Assembly: GCA_035079385.1 (NCBI GenBank)
Contig: JAVHKY010000012.1
Location: 6,476,501-6,540,500, forward strand
DNA: 64,000 nucleotides
Direction: 5' to 3'
Origin: Aspidiotus rigidus
Lineage: Eukaryota; Arthropoda; Insecta; Hemiptera; Diaspididae
Part shown: one piece after another, positions 26,045 through 37,915 of the stretch
Position numbering within the stretch: the stretch's first letter is position 1
Layout of the letters: every line of letters begins with the position of its first letter
Notes under the pieces: model-generated
Told to the model about the DNA's origin: nothing
What the model saw: the letters and a program-made list of their open reading frames with translations, nothing else
Database searches by the model: none
Position numbers and translations under genes: made by a program

Positions 26045-27335
26045 CAAGTTACTTAACCATATGAAAATTTATTTAATACGCGAAGATCTTTCGGCACGCG
26101 GCCATCATTGAACGAGCTGAACACTAAGTGAACAGATAACCGAAAGGTAAACAACAAAAAGCATGAGTTGATAAGGATGATGAATCACATGTACATCAGT
26201 AGACGCTCTCAAAAGAAGTAATTTCTCTTCGACATCAAGACGCCCACAAAGAATTGTCGGGGGGAAGTTCCACATGCGACCTCTCGAGTCTGAGCAGGTC
26301 GCTACCCGAAGTAGACTGGAATAAGGCCAAATTCAGGGCGGACTTTTTTCAAAACGGTGTCTCCGAATTGTGTAAGATGAAGACAAATTTCATAATCCTC
26401 AAGTGCTCTTCTTCGACGGAACCTTTGCTAGAGGGTCGAATCTATGCTCAGCCTCAAACAGGTGTTCAGCGAACGTTGACTTCGTCTTCTCCAGCCTCGG
26501 ATCATGGGCAAATTGATGCTATTAAAAACGAGTGAGAATGAATGTCTCCGTTTCCCCAATATAAACCACCGGGCAATCAGGACCAGAAAGTATGTCGACG
26601 CCTCATTTCCCTGAAGGACGGATCGGGTCTACACATGAAGCTAGCTGGGCTCTCAAAGACCGGAGCTGATGAAAATCAGCATTGACTTTTTGACCAAAAT
26701 GAACCAGAAATGACCAATATCGACAAAATGAACCAAAAAACGCTTAAAAGGTATTCTATTGTGGTAGTTTCTAGTTGATTTTAGTCAAAAAGTTTGCTGA
26801 ACGGCCGACTTGACTATATTGCCTTAAGGATCTTAGCCAGTTTACTGGTGAATCCCCCAAAATAGGGGATGTGGATTCACTTGGTCTTACTTGAAGAAAA
26901 GGAAGAGGAGGGAGAACTTGGCAGAGAGTTCATCTGCCGAAGGATTTGCCCTAAACTAGCTTAGCCATTAGCCCATTACAATGGCCAAGATCTTCAATGG
27001 TATTGAGTTCACGGTGGAAGGAGGCATTCTCAAGAGGGAGGGATACAAGCCGGTGAATCATCGCCTTGTACGGACCCTTGTTGTGACGGGGATAACAGAA
27101 AAAAGTAAAGGTTGGATTTCCTGTAGATGCTAAAGGAGTGTCCATCCGCCGTGAGGGAGATGCGGAAGTCGAGGAAGTTTATCTTAGTCTTCCCTACCTT
27201 CAAAATGAATTTCACGCTCGCGTAGCAAGACTAGGCAGTCTCCGACCCGTTCCAAAGGCACATTTCTTCATTATTTTCACCGATGATGGCCGTGTACCGA
27301 AAGATGATGGCGTACTAAATAAATTTGAGTAACTT
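26045..27335 (-). mobile_element. Penelope-like retroelement relic (RT C-terminus plus GIY-YIG endonuclease)
   Basis: On the minus strand, 27030-27215 reads KINFLDFRISLTADGHSFSI followed by YRKSN. Then 26951-27145 reads KGPYKAMIHRLVSLPLENAS and HRELNTIEDLGHCNGL. The order 'INFLD...YRK...HR...P' is the post-catalytic part of Penelope-like RTs. Around 26545-26600 the frame reads CPVVYIGETETFILTRF, the conserved start of the GIY-YIG endonuclease that is fused to RT only in these elements. The expected YVDD region near 27290 has decayed and stops break the frames, so it is inactive. The 5' half and terminal repeats are not evident. Confidence 0.85.
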
Positions 27336-27476
27336 GGTGTGCATTTATTTATCTGTCAATCCTCTATACTGTATCCCTTCTCTTCCTTTATAATAAACTG
27401 TGACGTCATCAAACGTGACCGCGAGTCTGATTCTGAAATCTGCGATGTTTAATCCACGTCCCCTCATCCTTATAAT

Positions 27477-27698
27477 CAGAGACCGGATTTCTCGGCAAAA
27501 TGCCGAAAAAGTAAAAAATAAATGCCGAAATCGTCGCTTTTGCCGAATTTTAGTAGGAAAATGTATAATTTTTAGCATTAAATGACTCAAAAAATGCAAA
27601 AAAAAATATGGTACTTTTTTCGTTATTGCCGAATAATGCCGAAAACTGAATTTTTAGTACCGAAAATCTCCATCAAAAATGCCGAAAAATCCGGTCTG
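27477..27698 (+). mobile_element. MITE with CAGAGACCGG termini, copy A
   Basis: Begins CAGAGACCGGATTTCTCGGC and ends GCCGAAAAATCCGGTCTG, an inverted repeat of about 18 bp. The inside is rich in GCCGAAAA blocks. CAG termini and a size of 222 bp suggest a hAT-derived MITE. Confidence 0.75.
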
Positions 27699-27796
27699 CT
27701 ATGCTATACCAGGCCTACTATTAGTCTTCATGAAACCACGCCCAACATACAGCATGCAGTATGAAAGCCTATACTAAACCACTTATCGATTATAAG

Positions 27797-27987
27797 CAGA
27801 GACCGGATTTTTCGTCATTTTTGATGGAGATTTCGGCACTAAAGATTCAGTTTTCGGCATTATTCGGAAATAACGAAAAAAGTACCATTTTTTTGCATTT
27901 TTTGAGTCATTTAATGCTAAAAATTATACACGATTTCGGCATTTATTTTTTACTTTTTTGGCATTTTGCCGAGAAATCCGGTCTCTG
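27797..27987 (-). mobile_element. MITE with CAGAGACCGG termini, copy B
   Basis: Same family as copy A but inserted in the opposite orientation 98 bp away. It begins CAGAGACCGGATTTTTCG and ends CCGAGAAATCCGGTCTCTG. The flanking octamers ATTATAAG and TTTATAAC match at six of eight positions, consistent with a decayed 8-bp target duplication of the hAT type. Confidence 0.75.
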
Positions 27988-30900
27988 TTTATAACCCAGT
28001 ATAATGAAAGCTCAGGAGTAGCACTCCTATTCTGAAATTGGTAAGTAGGATGTCATCAGTCGTGTATAAGATTAGTCCTAGTATAATAGAGACTGTTGGA
28101 AGACTTAACGAGCGGAATGACTGATCCAAGGAAGAGAGAGAACCCAAGCTGATGACGTTATGAGGCAGCTACCATGGATAGTTATGATGTCACGAGCTAA
28201 TTTCGTCACTAATGTTGATATCGATGTGGGGAACGAGCGGAACGAGCGAGCCTCTCCTCGGCTATAGATAGCATATCTTACTGTACAACACGCCTATAGT
28301 CCAAGAACGGGGCGTACGCCTCTGTGAGAAAAATTCACAAGCTAGGCCATGATTTCTTCACAAACCAGGGGTAGCCTTAAAATATAAATGAGGCCATGTA
28401 CTAGAAGATATGAAACATGATCCTTAATTCTTTGACTCCGTCAGAACATCTCTCTTCTTTGTCCTCATCTTGAACATGCTGCCTCATTCTCGGAACTTGT
28501 ACGTGAATCTGATGCTGGGATATACCTCTGAAAAAGCTAACTTATCTTTGATTTAATGGGCAGGTCCGACGAGAAATGAATGGGGAACTTTTCTCCCGAA
28601 TCCATGGTTCAAAAATTTAAAGGAGGGGATACTTAGCGCATCCACTAGTAAGTAGATTTTTGCAGCGGCCCTCTGATGTTGGAACCTAAATTGAGGGTGA
28701 TGAAGTGTGAGTAGAGCATTGAAAATTGAAAAGATCTCTAATGTGCAGTTCTACTCTCTCATAGGCTAACCAATCTTGAGATCCTTTTGAGCGGAATTTT
28801 TTAGAGAATCAAACTAAAATTCATTCTCGAAGGTATTTGTCGATGGGAGAGGGGTCCTTTACTAGGACTCTGAAAAATCCTAAGGCTGAAAAACGAGTAA
28901 TTATGAGTCATTTGAATTGACGAGTATCAATCGTCCACATTTAAATAAGGTTATCTCACTCGTCGAAGTTCCTCATTCTCCATTCTTATTTGCGTCTCAT
29001 CATGCTTCCTAACGAGAATTCATTCTGCTCTACTCCAGCAAATACGTTCTACTTACAGACTTCGTGACCCACGCTTCAATTTCGGAAAATTGTGATTTAA
29101 AAATTTTCTCCGAAAACTAATGCAAATAAAAATCCCAAAGAAGGTCACGATCTTCGCTTCCAGAGGACAGTCACAGACTGACAGAGAGGCTAATGGACAG
29201 GAGTAGCGAAATGAAAAAGACGCGACACCAGAAAACTCACCAGAAGTCGCAAGAAAAAATAATGATGCCCGCAGAGCGCAGCATCCTATTGATCAAGGTC
29301 GAAACACGGATATGCGATAAAATATCAGCTAATAATGAGGTAGCACTAATCACAGAACTACTTGACATTTGTTCTCTTGCATGTTCAACTTTTCCTCTCT
29401 CTCTCTCCTCTTCTTCTTTATACTAAACTATCAATTTCAGTCCACACGTGTACAGAAATTACAAAAAGGAGTACAGATAGGTTATTGATACTTTTTACCT
29501 CACGCAAACATTCAACTTTGATTTTCGCGTTGTACCAACCATACGTAACCGTTAAGGAAAAATTCAACCAATTTTTACTATAAGATACGAATCTATAAGT
29601 CTGTTACCCACATTCTTTACCACGTTTTCCTAAACATCTTGGTCCACTACGCTGCAGAACGTCAACATTATATTCCTGGCATTTCGCGCATTACACGCGA
29701 GGCTGGATGTCGCATACCGAGCGTGCTACAAAAGTCATCTCATCTGGAACGAGAGTTTGTCAACACACCGCGACAGTTTTACGCTCGCACTCGCGAAATA
29801 TAATATCATGCATATTTTCAGAAATATTTTCTTTTTCGACGCCTCAGCGAAATCGTTTCGAGACTGGGAAGAAGAATCGTGGATTGAGGCTTCGTTACAT
29901 CACGTCATCATCATCGATTAAAAAAAAAAAAAAAACATCGAACGTAATACCAAAATTGCATCCTCGTAATTATATTGTACGTGGATGCACACGTCATTCG
30001 TATTCATCTGTGATCTATACGCAAATTTCGTGTAGGCATCATGAATGCATAATTACACGAAATCTGAAACGAGGTTAGCCAGTTTTTCATTTCATTCATC
30101 ACATATAATCGCGATAATAATCTTTTTTATCGAACAATTGACACGGAGGTGAAGACAATTTTTCCTCGTTGAGATCCCCTCCGAGGCGAGTCCGCGAGTG
30201 CGAAAACTATACGTAGAATAAAACATAGAAGACGACAATAATGTGGTGGGAAAACCGGTCGAAAATTTGCCAAAAACAGAGCGAAAACGAGTTTTGAATC
30301 AGCTTGAGGCTGAAAAATAGCGAATAAGACGCAAAAAGAAAAAACGGCGCATATCTAATGAATGCGACGAAAAAATTCTCTCTGAATTTCAATTCGAACT
30401 TCAAAGATACGATCGAAAAAATCTCTTAATAAAAATTCATACATAATCAGGCTAAGTTTATTATTATTCTTTCGAGATAATAATGACAAAAAAATTGTAT
30501 TCACATTATCTGAACGGTGATCGAATCTACTTTGCGTTGCAGGAGAGTGAGGGTCGAAAGCTGGGAGGGGGCCAAGGAAAGGAATACTCGCATGATGAGA
30601 CACCATGACTTCTACTAAGTCTCAATTATTTTGAATTATAAGAGTCTTCAATTGTGTATTATACAAGTTTTTCAATTACTCTCTAGGTTATCAGTTCGAG
30701 GTAAATAACGAAACTCACATTGAGTGTGATGGGGTGTAAGTAGTGCACCTCTCAAATTCACTATTCAACTACTTTAGTTGGCTTCTTTCTTCTTTGAAGT
30801 TTGATTCTACTTTCTCCCAGTCTAACCAACGGAGGTACCTTTGTCCTGTTCGCTATTGAACTCATGCACACCGCTCGAGCTTCTTTTGTCTTTTTCCTCC

Positions 30901-31390
30901 GTCTAGTCGTTGTTTTTTCTCTTCATCATAGATGAGTTGTTATCAATGCCCACATTCACGTCATAACCACTGAACGCATTTATCTGCACCTTGTTCGTGT
31001 ACTTTCCTATGAATGGTGAGGTGTGCGTTGAGAAGTTCTTTAGTATTCATAATTTTTAGTTCGTCCACGCGTGAAGTGTATTTTTTCCTCTTATCGTTCG
31101 GCAAAAACGCTCCTCAAGATATAATCAATATACGTAGAACTTTAAGGATATTAATTCTGATAAAAAGATGAAAACTGTCTTTTGTCTCCCATTTTTTTTT
31201 TCTTCTTTCTTTTGCACTAGTAAAAATTTTTTAAAAAGAGGAAAATTTGAGATATTTTTCAAAACAGAAAACAAGAAAATGAAAACATTGTTGATGAGAA
31301 GTTTGTTAGTGAGAAAGACTATCAAGTCTCCGGTTCACCCGTAGCGCACAACTTGCTTGAAGGTGACAAAAGAAGCTGGGAAATTATACA
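27988..31390. other. No gene recognised
   Basis: AT-rich with a few pyrimidine runs and no supported exon. The 123-codon plus-strand frame at 29707-30078 is unlike any family I know. GTGTAAGTAGTGCAC occurs near 30737 and twice near 31444, a small dispersed repeat. Confidence 0.5.
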
Positions 31391-31657
31391 TTGTTTTCTA
31401 ACAGGAAAATCTTGTCATTCGAATTTATATAGTCCAGTGAAGTGTAAGTAGTGCACTGGTGTAAGTAGTGCACTGGAAATTAAAATTGTCACACGTTTAT
31501 AATCAAGATCAGGTTGTTCTGTTGGATCTTCTTGTGTGAATTTGAGAACCTCCTCTGCTTTACTTGCGTTCTGTCGTTGGTTTGGCTCATATTCTTCTTG
31601 ATGTCCAGTACTTTCCCAATCCTGGTCCGAGCTTCTGATCTCCTGTCATAAACTATG

Positions 31658-32668
31658 GTGCCCATACAACTCGCCGCGCACGATTCGCCGCGGACGATTC
31701 GCCGCGGACGACTCGCCGCCGGCTACAGCTCGCCGCCGTAGCAATACGCCGCGGGAAGCGGGAATACGCCGCGAAAATTCGCCGCGAAAAAACGCCGCGA
31801 AAGTACGCCTCCGGAAAATGTGTAGGCGCCGAGTTAGGAGTGCAGGACAGAGAATTCTTGTTTTCATGCGACTACGAATTGGCCGTCATTAAAGCCTTCC
31901 GTTACGTCTTCCCATCCGCAACCATCGCCGGCTGTCTCTTCCATTTCTCCCAAAACGTGCACAAGCACGTCCGCAAATATCACCTGCAATCGTTGTACGA
32001 AAACGACGCAATAATCAATTTGCATGTCAGAATGATTATAGCCCTCGCTTTCGTGCCACTTGATGATGTACCCACTGCATTTGAAGAGCTGCAGGAGTAC
32101 CTCGACCCACGTTTGGAGAGAATCCTGGACTACCTCGAAGATTACTACGTAGGTCGACGGACTCGAAGGTCCAGGAAACAGCCGCGCTTTCAACGACAGT
32201 GGTGGAACGTGTTCCAAAGAACGGTAGATGGTGACGCACGGACCAACAATCGTGCTGAAGCGGGTCACCATAAGCTACAAGGGGAGTTCAACTGCGCTCA
32301 TCCGTCGATATGGGCGTTCATCAATACTTTGAAGAAAAGCCAAAAGACGAGAGACGTGGAGTATACCCAAGGAGAGACCGGTCTCCCTCCCCCTGCCAAG
32401 AAAAAAAAATACGTCGCCTCAGACGATCGGATTCGCGCCGTCGTTTCAGATTTTGGAAATCGTGAAATTTTGTCCTACCTACGCGGCATTGCCCATAATT
32501 TGTAGAAAATTTTTATTTTTAAGTAGAATTTGTCACTTCATCATTAAAATTTCTGTATTCGTGACAATTTACTTTGCGGCTAATTGTTACCCGCGGCGAG
32601 TTGGGTCCGCGGCGAATATCGGGGTCTCCCGTCGCGGCGAATCGTGCGCGGCGAGTTGAACGGGCACG
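31658..32668 (+). mobile_element. Internally deleted MULE (Mutator-like) with 9-bp target duplication
   Basis: The ends are inverted repeats: GTGCCCATACAACTCGCCGC on the left and, reverse-complemented, GTGCCCGTTCAACTCGCCGC on the right, continuing through GCACGATTCGCCGCG. TAAACTATG lies directly outside both ends (31649-31657 and 32669-32677), a 9-bp duplication as expected for MULEs. The termini are built from repeated TCGCCGCG/TACGCCGCG motifs, about ten on the left and four on the right in inverse orientation. The interior encodes the back half of a MULE transposase, so the element is a deletion derivative. Confidence 0.92.
31840..32505 (+). CDS. MULE transposase, C-terminal part of the catalytic domain
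   Basis: The 221-codon open frame has no internal stop. Residues 8-40 read FSCDYELAVIKAFRYVFPSA followed by GCLFHFSQNVHKHVRK. This is the MULE domain around the second catalytic aspartate (the D of 'CDYE') and the 'GCxFHxxQ' segment. Residues 140-150 read TNNRAEAGHHKLQ, which carries the conserved catalytic glutamate in the 'NNRxExxH' motif. The N-terminus, normally a FLYWCH-type zinc finger plus the first catalytic aspartate, is absent because the frame begins just inside the left terminal repeat. The start Met is therefore not the native one. The intact frame suggests that the deletion is fairly recent. No activity is expected. Confidence 0.88.
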   Translation: MQDREFLFSCDYELAVIKAFRYVFPSATIAGCLFHFSQNVHKHVRKYHLQSLYENDAIINLHVRMIIALAFVPLDDVPTAFEELQEYLDPRLERILDYLEDYYVGRRTRRSRKQPRFQRQWWNVFQRTVDGDARTNNRAEAGHHKLQGEFNCAHPSIWAFINTLKKSQKTRDVEYTQGETGLPPPAKKKKYVASDDRIRAVVSDFGNREILSYLRGIAHNL

Positions 32669-32935
32669 TAAACTATGGTTTGAATTGCGATATTTTCGAG
32701 CTTCCTCTGGCTAGTTTTGCTTGATGCCTTTTTCTAGCAGTCGCAGTTTGTATTCTTCTTCCGTAGTCGTCACGCTTGAAAGGTTCTTGGTGCTGGGAGC
32801 GAAGTTGTGCTTCGGTGTCACTATATCTCTTCTTTTCTTTTGGGTCAGTTCGACAAGTTTCTTCTTGATCCATTTTGTTTGGGCTTCCTCTCGATGTTTT
32901 ACGTATATATGTTAGATGTGCTACCCGAAACTCTA

Positions 32936-33978
32936 TTCAAATTATCTGATTCCAAGAACCCAAGCTTGTTGAGTTAACTAGGTCTCGTTTTTCTATAAAA
33001 TTTCTCATTCCTTCGGACAAACTCTAGTAAGAATGACTATTCAGGTGTGAAATTCCTACACCATTTTAAAAATAGACTTCATAGAAGGCTTGTTAGGTAC
33101 CAGAGAAAGAGAGAGATGAAAACCTTGTTTCAGAAATGCGTGTTAAAATTAAATAATAATAATGATACGAAATCTAGTCGGTAATTTTTCTGCTTCTGTA
33201 TCGCATCTATCTTTCAAAAGATGGATACACGATTGTAAGTCCAACGAGTGAACGCGACCGAGTACACCAGTCTATATTCCACAGTTAAATAATTTGACAC
33301 TTTGATAAGCATGTGCACATTATGCTATGGAGCAGTCGAGGGGCGGGGATGTAAGAACTACCCATGCTGACAAGCCGTTGTAACAGAATCTGGTAAAAGC
33401 TTATAAGATTTCAGTCTTCTTAGTCATGCAAGTTGACGTCTAGCCGTGTGAAGTGAGAAAAAAAAACCGAATACATAGATATAATATGCCAACGTATCTC
33501 GTATACGAGATCGTTGTGTTTCTCGTTATTATTCCTTGTTTTCGTCGGCGAATAATAGAGTGTGAACTGATGAAAATAATTATTCCAGCGCAATGTTCAT
33601 TTTCATTAATCACATTCCTATTAAAAGGTATAATATTAAAAATTCGTCAGTTATTTTATTCGGTGTAGCGTAGCCATACAGGTCATTTAGATGAGAAATC
33701 GGCTGGAGTGGTCTGAGTCTGGAATTAATAATACGAGAATTCTCGAATTTATGTTAAGCCTATTACACTCTTTGGCGGTCAGAATTAGGCTGTAAGAGAC
33801 TCCGCGACAACTCTGTTCCTATTTCAGCCTTTCACGCGCTATAACAGAAAGATGAGAAAAATTACGTCCTCTTAATAACGCTGATCGGCGAAGAAAAACT
33901 AGCGGCTACGATTTACTCGAAAGAAAAAGCTATCTCGAACATCTTTCATGGATGAAGATTTCGTAACAATTAGACCCA
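32936..33978. other. No gene recognised
   Basis: A short plus-strand frame near 33486-33630 (MPTYLVYEIVVFLVIIPCF...) has a hydrophobic start like a signal peptide, but nothing else supports it. Confidence 0.4.
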
Positions 33979-34092
33979 TCAGCCGGTGTGGATTTCTTTT
34001 CTTCTTTTCATTACAATTGTGTTCACATTGGTCATGTTCACGGCTGCCGTTGTGACGATTGGACTGCCATTCACTCTAGTAGATGTGCGCAT
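33979..34092 (-). CDS. Candidate terminal exon, function unknown
   Basis: A minus-strand acceptor with a good pyrimidine tract (TATATTGTTTCAG) precedes 38 codons ending in TGA. The peptide starts MRTSTRVNGSPIVTTAAVNM and ends in a basic tail (KRRKEIHTG). No upstream exon was identified and no family recognised. It could be chance. Confidence 0.3.
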   Translation of the reverse strand: MRTSTRVNGSPIVTTAAVNMTNVNTIVMKRRKEIHTG

Positions 34093-35689
34093 CTGAAACA
34101 ATATAGTGTGGGTTTTGAGAGTAAAGGCACTTTCGGTCTCTCTGGTTTGACGAACGAGATTTGACTGACAATAAAGCTTATTACATTCGTATAATGAATA
34201 CCGCATGTACTTACATCGAGTAACGTGACCTAGAGGTATATTACAATTTATTCATCGCTCGTGCTGTATCTAGTCGGTGCAGTGCCGAACATGGAGTACA
34301 TTCATTCGTACATCGAAAATGAATAAGGGAGGTTACCGTTTAACCCTGAACGCCTTGGCGCTCTTCCTTCTTATACCGATCCTACAAAAGTGTATTACGA
34401 GTGCATCGTGAGATCAACAGATGATCATTATGAAAACTAGGCGTGAAATGGACTGCGAGGTCGATCATTTGAATGGAATAAAAATAACGCGGCTTACACA
34501 ATATTGCGCGATATCGTTATATTCGTGCGTGTATTCATAGTATGGTGGGCGGTGTCGGCGAAAAATGTTATAGAAAGTAATTACCCGAGCGGCGTATGCT
34601 TAAGTAGGAGTTGAGATTTTTTCTATGTATCCTACTTCCTTTAATAATTCAAAATTAAAGAGCGCGAATCTAGTTGAGTTCGTCCCAGGTTTGTCCCATC
34701 CCACGACAGAGGGGTGAATATCAAATACTCTCTTTCTTTTCCACGTGGAATTTAATTTTATCAGTGTTTAAAAAGGTGTAAAACGTCTGAAAGATCGTAT
34801 TTTATGTGATAGAAGAATTGAGCGGTACAACTTCAGGATACAAGCTGCAACTACACATAGTTATAGAGAGAAGAGTTGACGGCGTGAGACGTGACTTCGA
34901 ACTCGTGAAATTACATCGACGACCTAAAATGAAACCGCAAGCAGAAACAGATTTTAACAGGAAAACTTTCGGAGGGCGAAAATGCCTTAACCTAGTTGTT
35001 CAAAGTTCTTCAAAGTATGGATATGAAGAAGAGGGAAAACTCCGAAGATGCTTGATCTGGAGCCCTATGAATACAAGTGAGGACACGGGCTGCCATATTC
35101 AATCATTATGCCATCATTCATCCTTACAGTTTCCTCAGGTGAGGAATTTGCGCATTTAGGGGACGCTTTATAGCGCTACTTTCTGTATTTTGCTTTGGCA
35201 CTTAGTCTAGTTATTCTTTTCAAATCGTGATAAATAGGTGTCACTAATTAGGTTCGAGAAGTCTGAAGATAAATGATTACGAAACGACTAAATGAGGCGG
35301 CCATGTCATGTCCAGGGGTGTCGTGGTCCCCCTAGTCCAATGAAGAAACCCCCTCAAACTTTAATTTCTTATAGCTAAAAAAAATTTCCTCCCCCTCGCC
35401 CCCCCCCCTAAAACGAATGCGAAGAACCATCTTTACGAAAATGGCCTCACGACACTCCTGAATTGTCTTTCCCTCTTATTTATAAGTAATTCGTGCTTTT
35501 TATTCATAACGGGGGTACTTCTGATAAAGTGTGTTAATGAGTACGGGCGTTCTCAAGGAATCACATAAGGAAGGAAGAGAAATTTTTTCGTCATAATTAC
35601 TGATCGATGTGAAGATTTCAGCCCTTGTTCGGGCTATTTTTGAAAGAACCAAAAACTACTTTTGTTAGTCAGAAATCAGAGTTGGTTAC
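34093..35689. other. No gene recognised
   Basis: A 117-codon plus-strand frame (34806-35159) is charged and has no domain or clear splice context; I do not call it. Poly-C occurs near 35400. Confidence 0.45.
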
Positions 35690-35850
35690 TACTTATCGAC
35701 TTCTCTACGTCGACCGAGAATTCACTATTTGAAAGTTTTGGCTAAAATTGCATGGATATATTGTTGAAATCAACCTATAGTAGACGTCGATATCAAATTG
35801 ATGTCACGTCCGCGTCCATTTCAGGTCAATTTGAAGTGGACTTCTCCCGA
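35690..35850. repeat. GTCGA satellite fragment
   Basis: Contains TACGTCGACCGAGAATTCAC, TAGACGTCGATATC and TCAGGTCAATTTGAAGTGGA, matching the 11540-13260 family. Confidence 0.6.
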
Positions 35851-35859
35851 GATTTTGGT

Positions 35860-36570
35860 ACCGGTCTTTCTGCCCACCATTAAAAAAAATACTTACTTGA
35901 TGTTATCGTCCAAAATTCTTACCACGACCACGGAAAATGTTGATCACGACTATGGAATTATTCTACGGACAGAAAGTGGGCACAATCATGGAAAACTTTG
36001 ACGACCACCACGGAATTCCTATGTTGTGGACAGAAAATTTTTACCACAACCATAGAATCATTGTTTTGTGGATAGGAAATTTTAACCACGATTATGGAAA
36101 ATTTCGATCGTAACCATGGAAAATTCTGACCGCAAACATGGAAAATTTCAACATCGACCCTGGAATTCCAACGTTGTGGAGAGAAAATTTCTACTAAGAC
36201 CGTGGAATTTGTAATTGTATGAAAAATTCCGACCCACAGCCATGGAATTTCTCTGGTCTGCGCAGAAAATTTTCACTACAATCATAGAATCTTTATGTTG
36301 TAAATAGAAAATTTTGACTCAGACCATAGGATTTCAGACAATTTTTGCAACTACGGGATATTTTGACCGCAGCCATGGAATTGTTTGAACAGAAAATATT
36401 TACCATAACCATAGAATTTTTAGGTTGGGGATAGAAAATTTTTAACAAGACCATGGAATTTCTACTCGTAGTTGCGGACAGAAAATTTTAACCACGACCA
36501 TGGAATTCTCATTTTGCCATTTTATGAACAAAAAATTGGGACTACAAGCAAGGAAAATTCTGACCAGGAC
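35860..36570. repeat. Degenerate minisatellite, about 55-60-bp unit
   Basis: Repeated blocks TTGTGGACAGAAAATTTT, ACCACGACCATGGAATT and ATGGAAAATTTTGACC occur about a dozen times. The unit includes a recurrent CCATGG. Confidence 0.8.
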
Positions 36571-36608
36571 CGGCTAGTAACATGGAGGGCTTTCTTTCAT
36601 TTGAAGGA

Positions 36609-36672
36609 CTGCGTGGAAAAGGGGCCTCCATTCCATAAAAAATACATTAGACGAAGGCCCCTTTTCCACGCA
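36609..36672. repeat. Perfect 19-bp inverted repeat (hairpin)
   Basis: CTGCGTGGAAAAGGGGCCT at 36609-36627 is exactly reverse-complemented at 36654-36672, with a 26-bp loop. It adjoins the minisatellite and could be a small MITE core. Confidence 0.9.
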
Positions 36673-36829
36673 GCGTTTCATTTTTTAATAATTCGTAGGT
36701 TGCATACCAGACAAATCAACCATAAAAAATGATCTCTCTTTTCGGTAGATCGCATGTAAAGAACAAAACTTTCCTTCAAAAATAGGTTGACTGCATCTGA
36801 GACCAGTGCCATTTTTTAGCAACCTGAAA

Positions 36830-37050
36830 TTGACTACTCTTTTGGCTTGATTTCAAGTCAATTTTTAGTTCTCTGGTAATTTACGCTGGTCGACTTTAAA
36901 TCTACCTTAGATAGACGTTGATCTGGAGTCATTTCAGAATGGACTTCGTCGAATTTTTTCTGGACCATTTATCTTAAATGGATATCGATCTAGAGTCGAT
37001 GTACGCTCACCACCTCGTAGCATTCCGTCTGTTTGGTGACCTCGCTACTC
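36830..37050 (-). repeat. GTCGA satellite fragment with its leader, inverted
   Basis: Ends at 37027-37050 with the reverse complement of the leader seen at 11833-11856 (GAGTAGCGAGGTCACCAAAC followed by AGAC). Satellite-type GTCGA blocks lie before it. The leader therefore marks a fixed edge of the repeat family. Confidence 0.75.
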
Positions 37051-37719
37051 ACAGATAGAGTGTGTCGTTTTGATATTATAAAAATAGAATCTTCGAGACC
37101 TTCAATAGTGTTGCCAGACGTGGTTCAAAAATACCCAGATTTGATTCAATTGCCTTTCCACACCAAACTTTGGCCCATTTCTGGTCCGTTTTCATAGTTT
37201 TTCGATTTTTCTCTATTGTTTCCAGCCTTTTGTGATACCTTTCGACTTTTCTCATTGACATCTGGTCCTTTTTTCTGTGACGTAGCGAAATTTTGGTCCT
37301 AATTTGCTTATAAAATTGATCCATTTCAACCAAAACGCAAATTGGGTTCAATTCGATCTTTTTTCTCTGCGCATTAGGTCCATTTCGATATTTATCATTT
37401 GGTAACTTTTTAATAAAAAAAGTATTCATCTAGACCCCGAAGATGAAGTAGGTATACTTCGAAACTTCGGTCACCTCGTATAAAAAATTTTTTGACGGAA
37501 GTGGCGTAAAGTTTTTTATTAAAAAATTTGTAGATAACCGTCTGGACAAGAATTTGTACCAATTTGGTACTTGGTTAACTTGACCAATGCAGGAATGGTC
37601 GAATTGACGCAATTTCAATGTCGATTTTGACTCGGCATTAAAACCAGAACTTTACTTATTTTTGATCTGATTCTGAAACCCCATCAAATTGTGCTTTATA
37701 AATTTCACCAATGAGCGTC

Positions 37720-37915
37720 GTCGATTTTGGATCAGTAGCAATTCATAATACCAGGATTCGACTCGACGTCTACAATGAGTCGATGCTGAAAAGTCGACTT
37801 CGGTCATTCAGGTTCGATATAAGGTCGACATCGGGTGGAACTAAATCGACGTTGATTTTTGGTTGAAATACGAGTACAAAGTGGATTCGGAGTCGACATG
37901 GTCCATCGGGTTCAG
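37720..37915. repeat. GTCGA satellite fragment
   Basis: Contains GATTCGACTCGACG, AAAGTCGACTTCGGTC, AAGGTCGACATCGGG and GGAGTCGACATGG. More diverged than the other copies. Confidence 0.6.

Larger units (their letters stand above)
31390..32935 (-). pseudogene. Coding relic interrupted by the MULE
   Basis: On the minus strand, right of the MULE (about 32935-32690), one frame reads KWIKKKLVELTQKKRRDIVT and later TEEEYKLRLLEKGIKQN before a stop. Left of the MULE (about 31640-31400) the frame reads SSDQDWESTGHQEEYEPN and KAEEVLKFTQEDPTEQPDLD. Both pieces have strongly protein-like, charged composition, and they abut exactly at the MULE insertion point. The simplest view is one older coding sequence, now with at least two stops, that the MULE split. 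I do not recognise the family; a transposon protein is possible. Confidence 0.45.

Noticed and set aside
29707..30078. 123-codon plus-strand frame
   Set aside because: Low-complexity lysine run from poly-A and no recognisable motif.
34806..35159. 117-codon plus-strand frame with protein-like charge pattern
   Set aside because: No family, and neither end has a convincing splice site; kept only as a note.
37076..37429. 117-codon minus-strand frame rich in lysine and arginine
   Set aside because: Arises from degenerate 'TTTTGGTCC/TTTCTGGTCC' type repeats; not gene-like.
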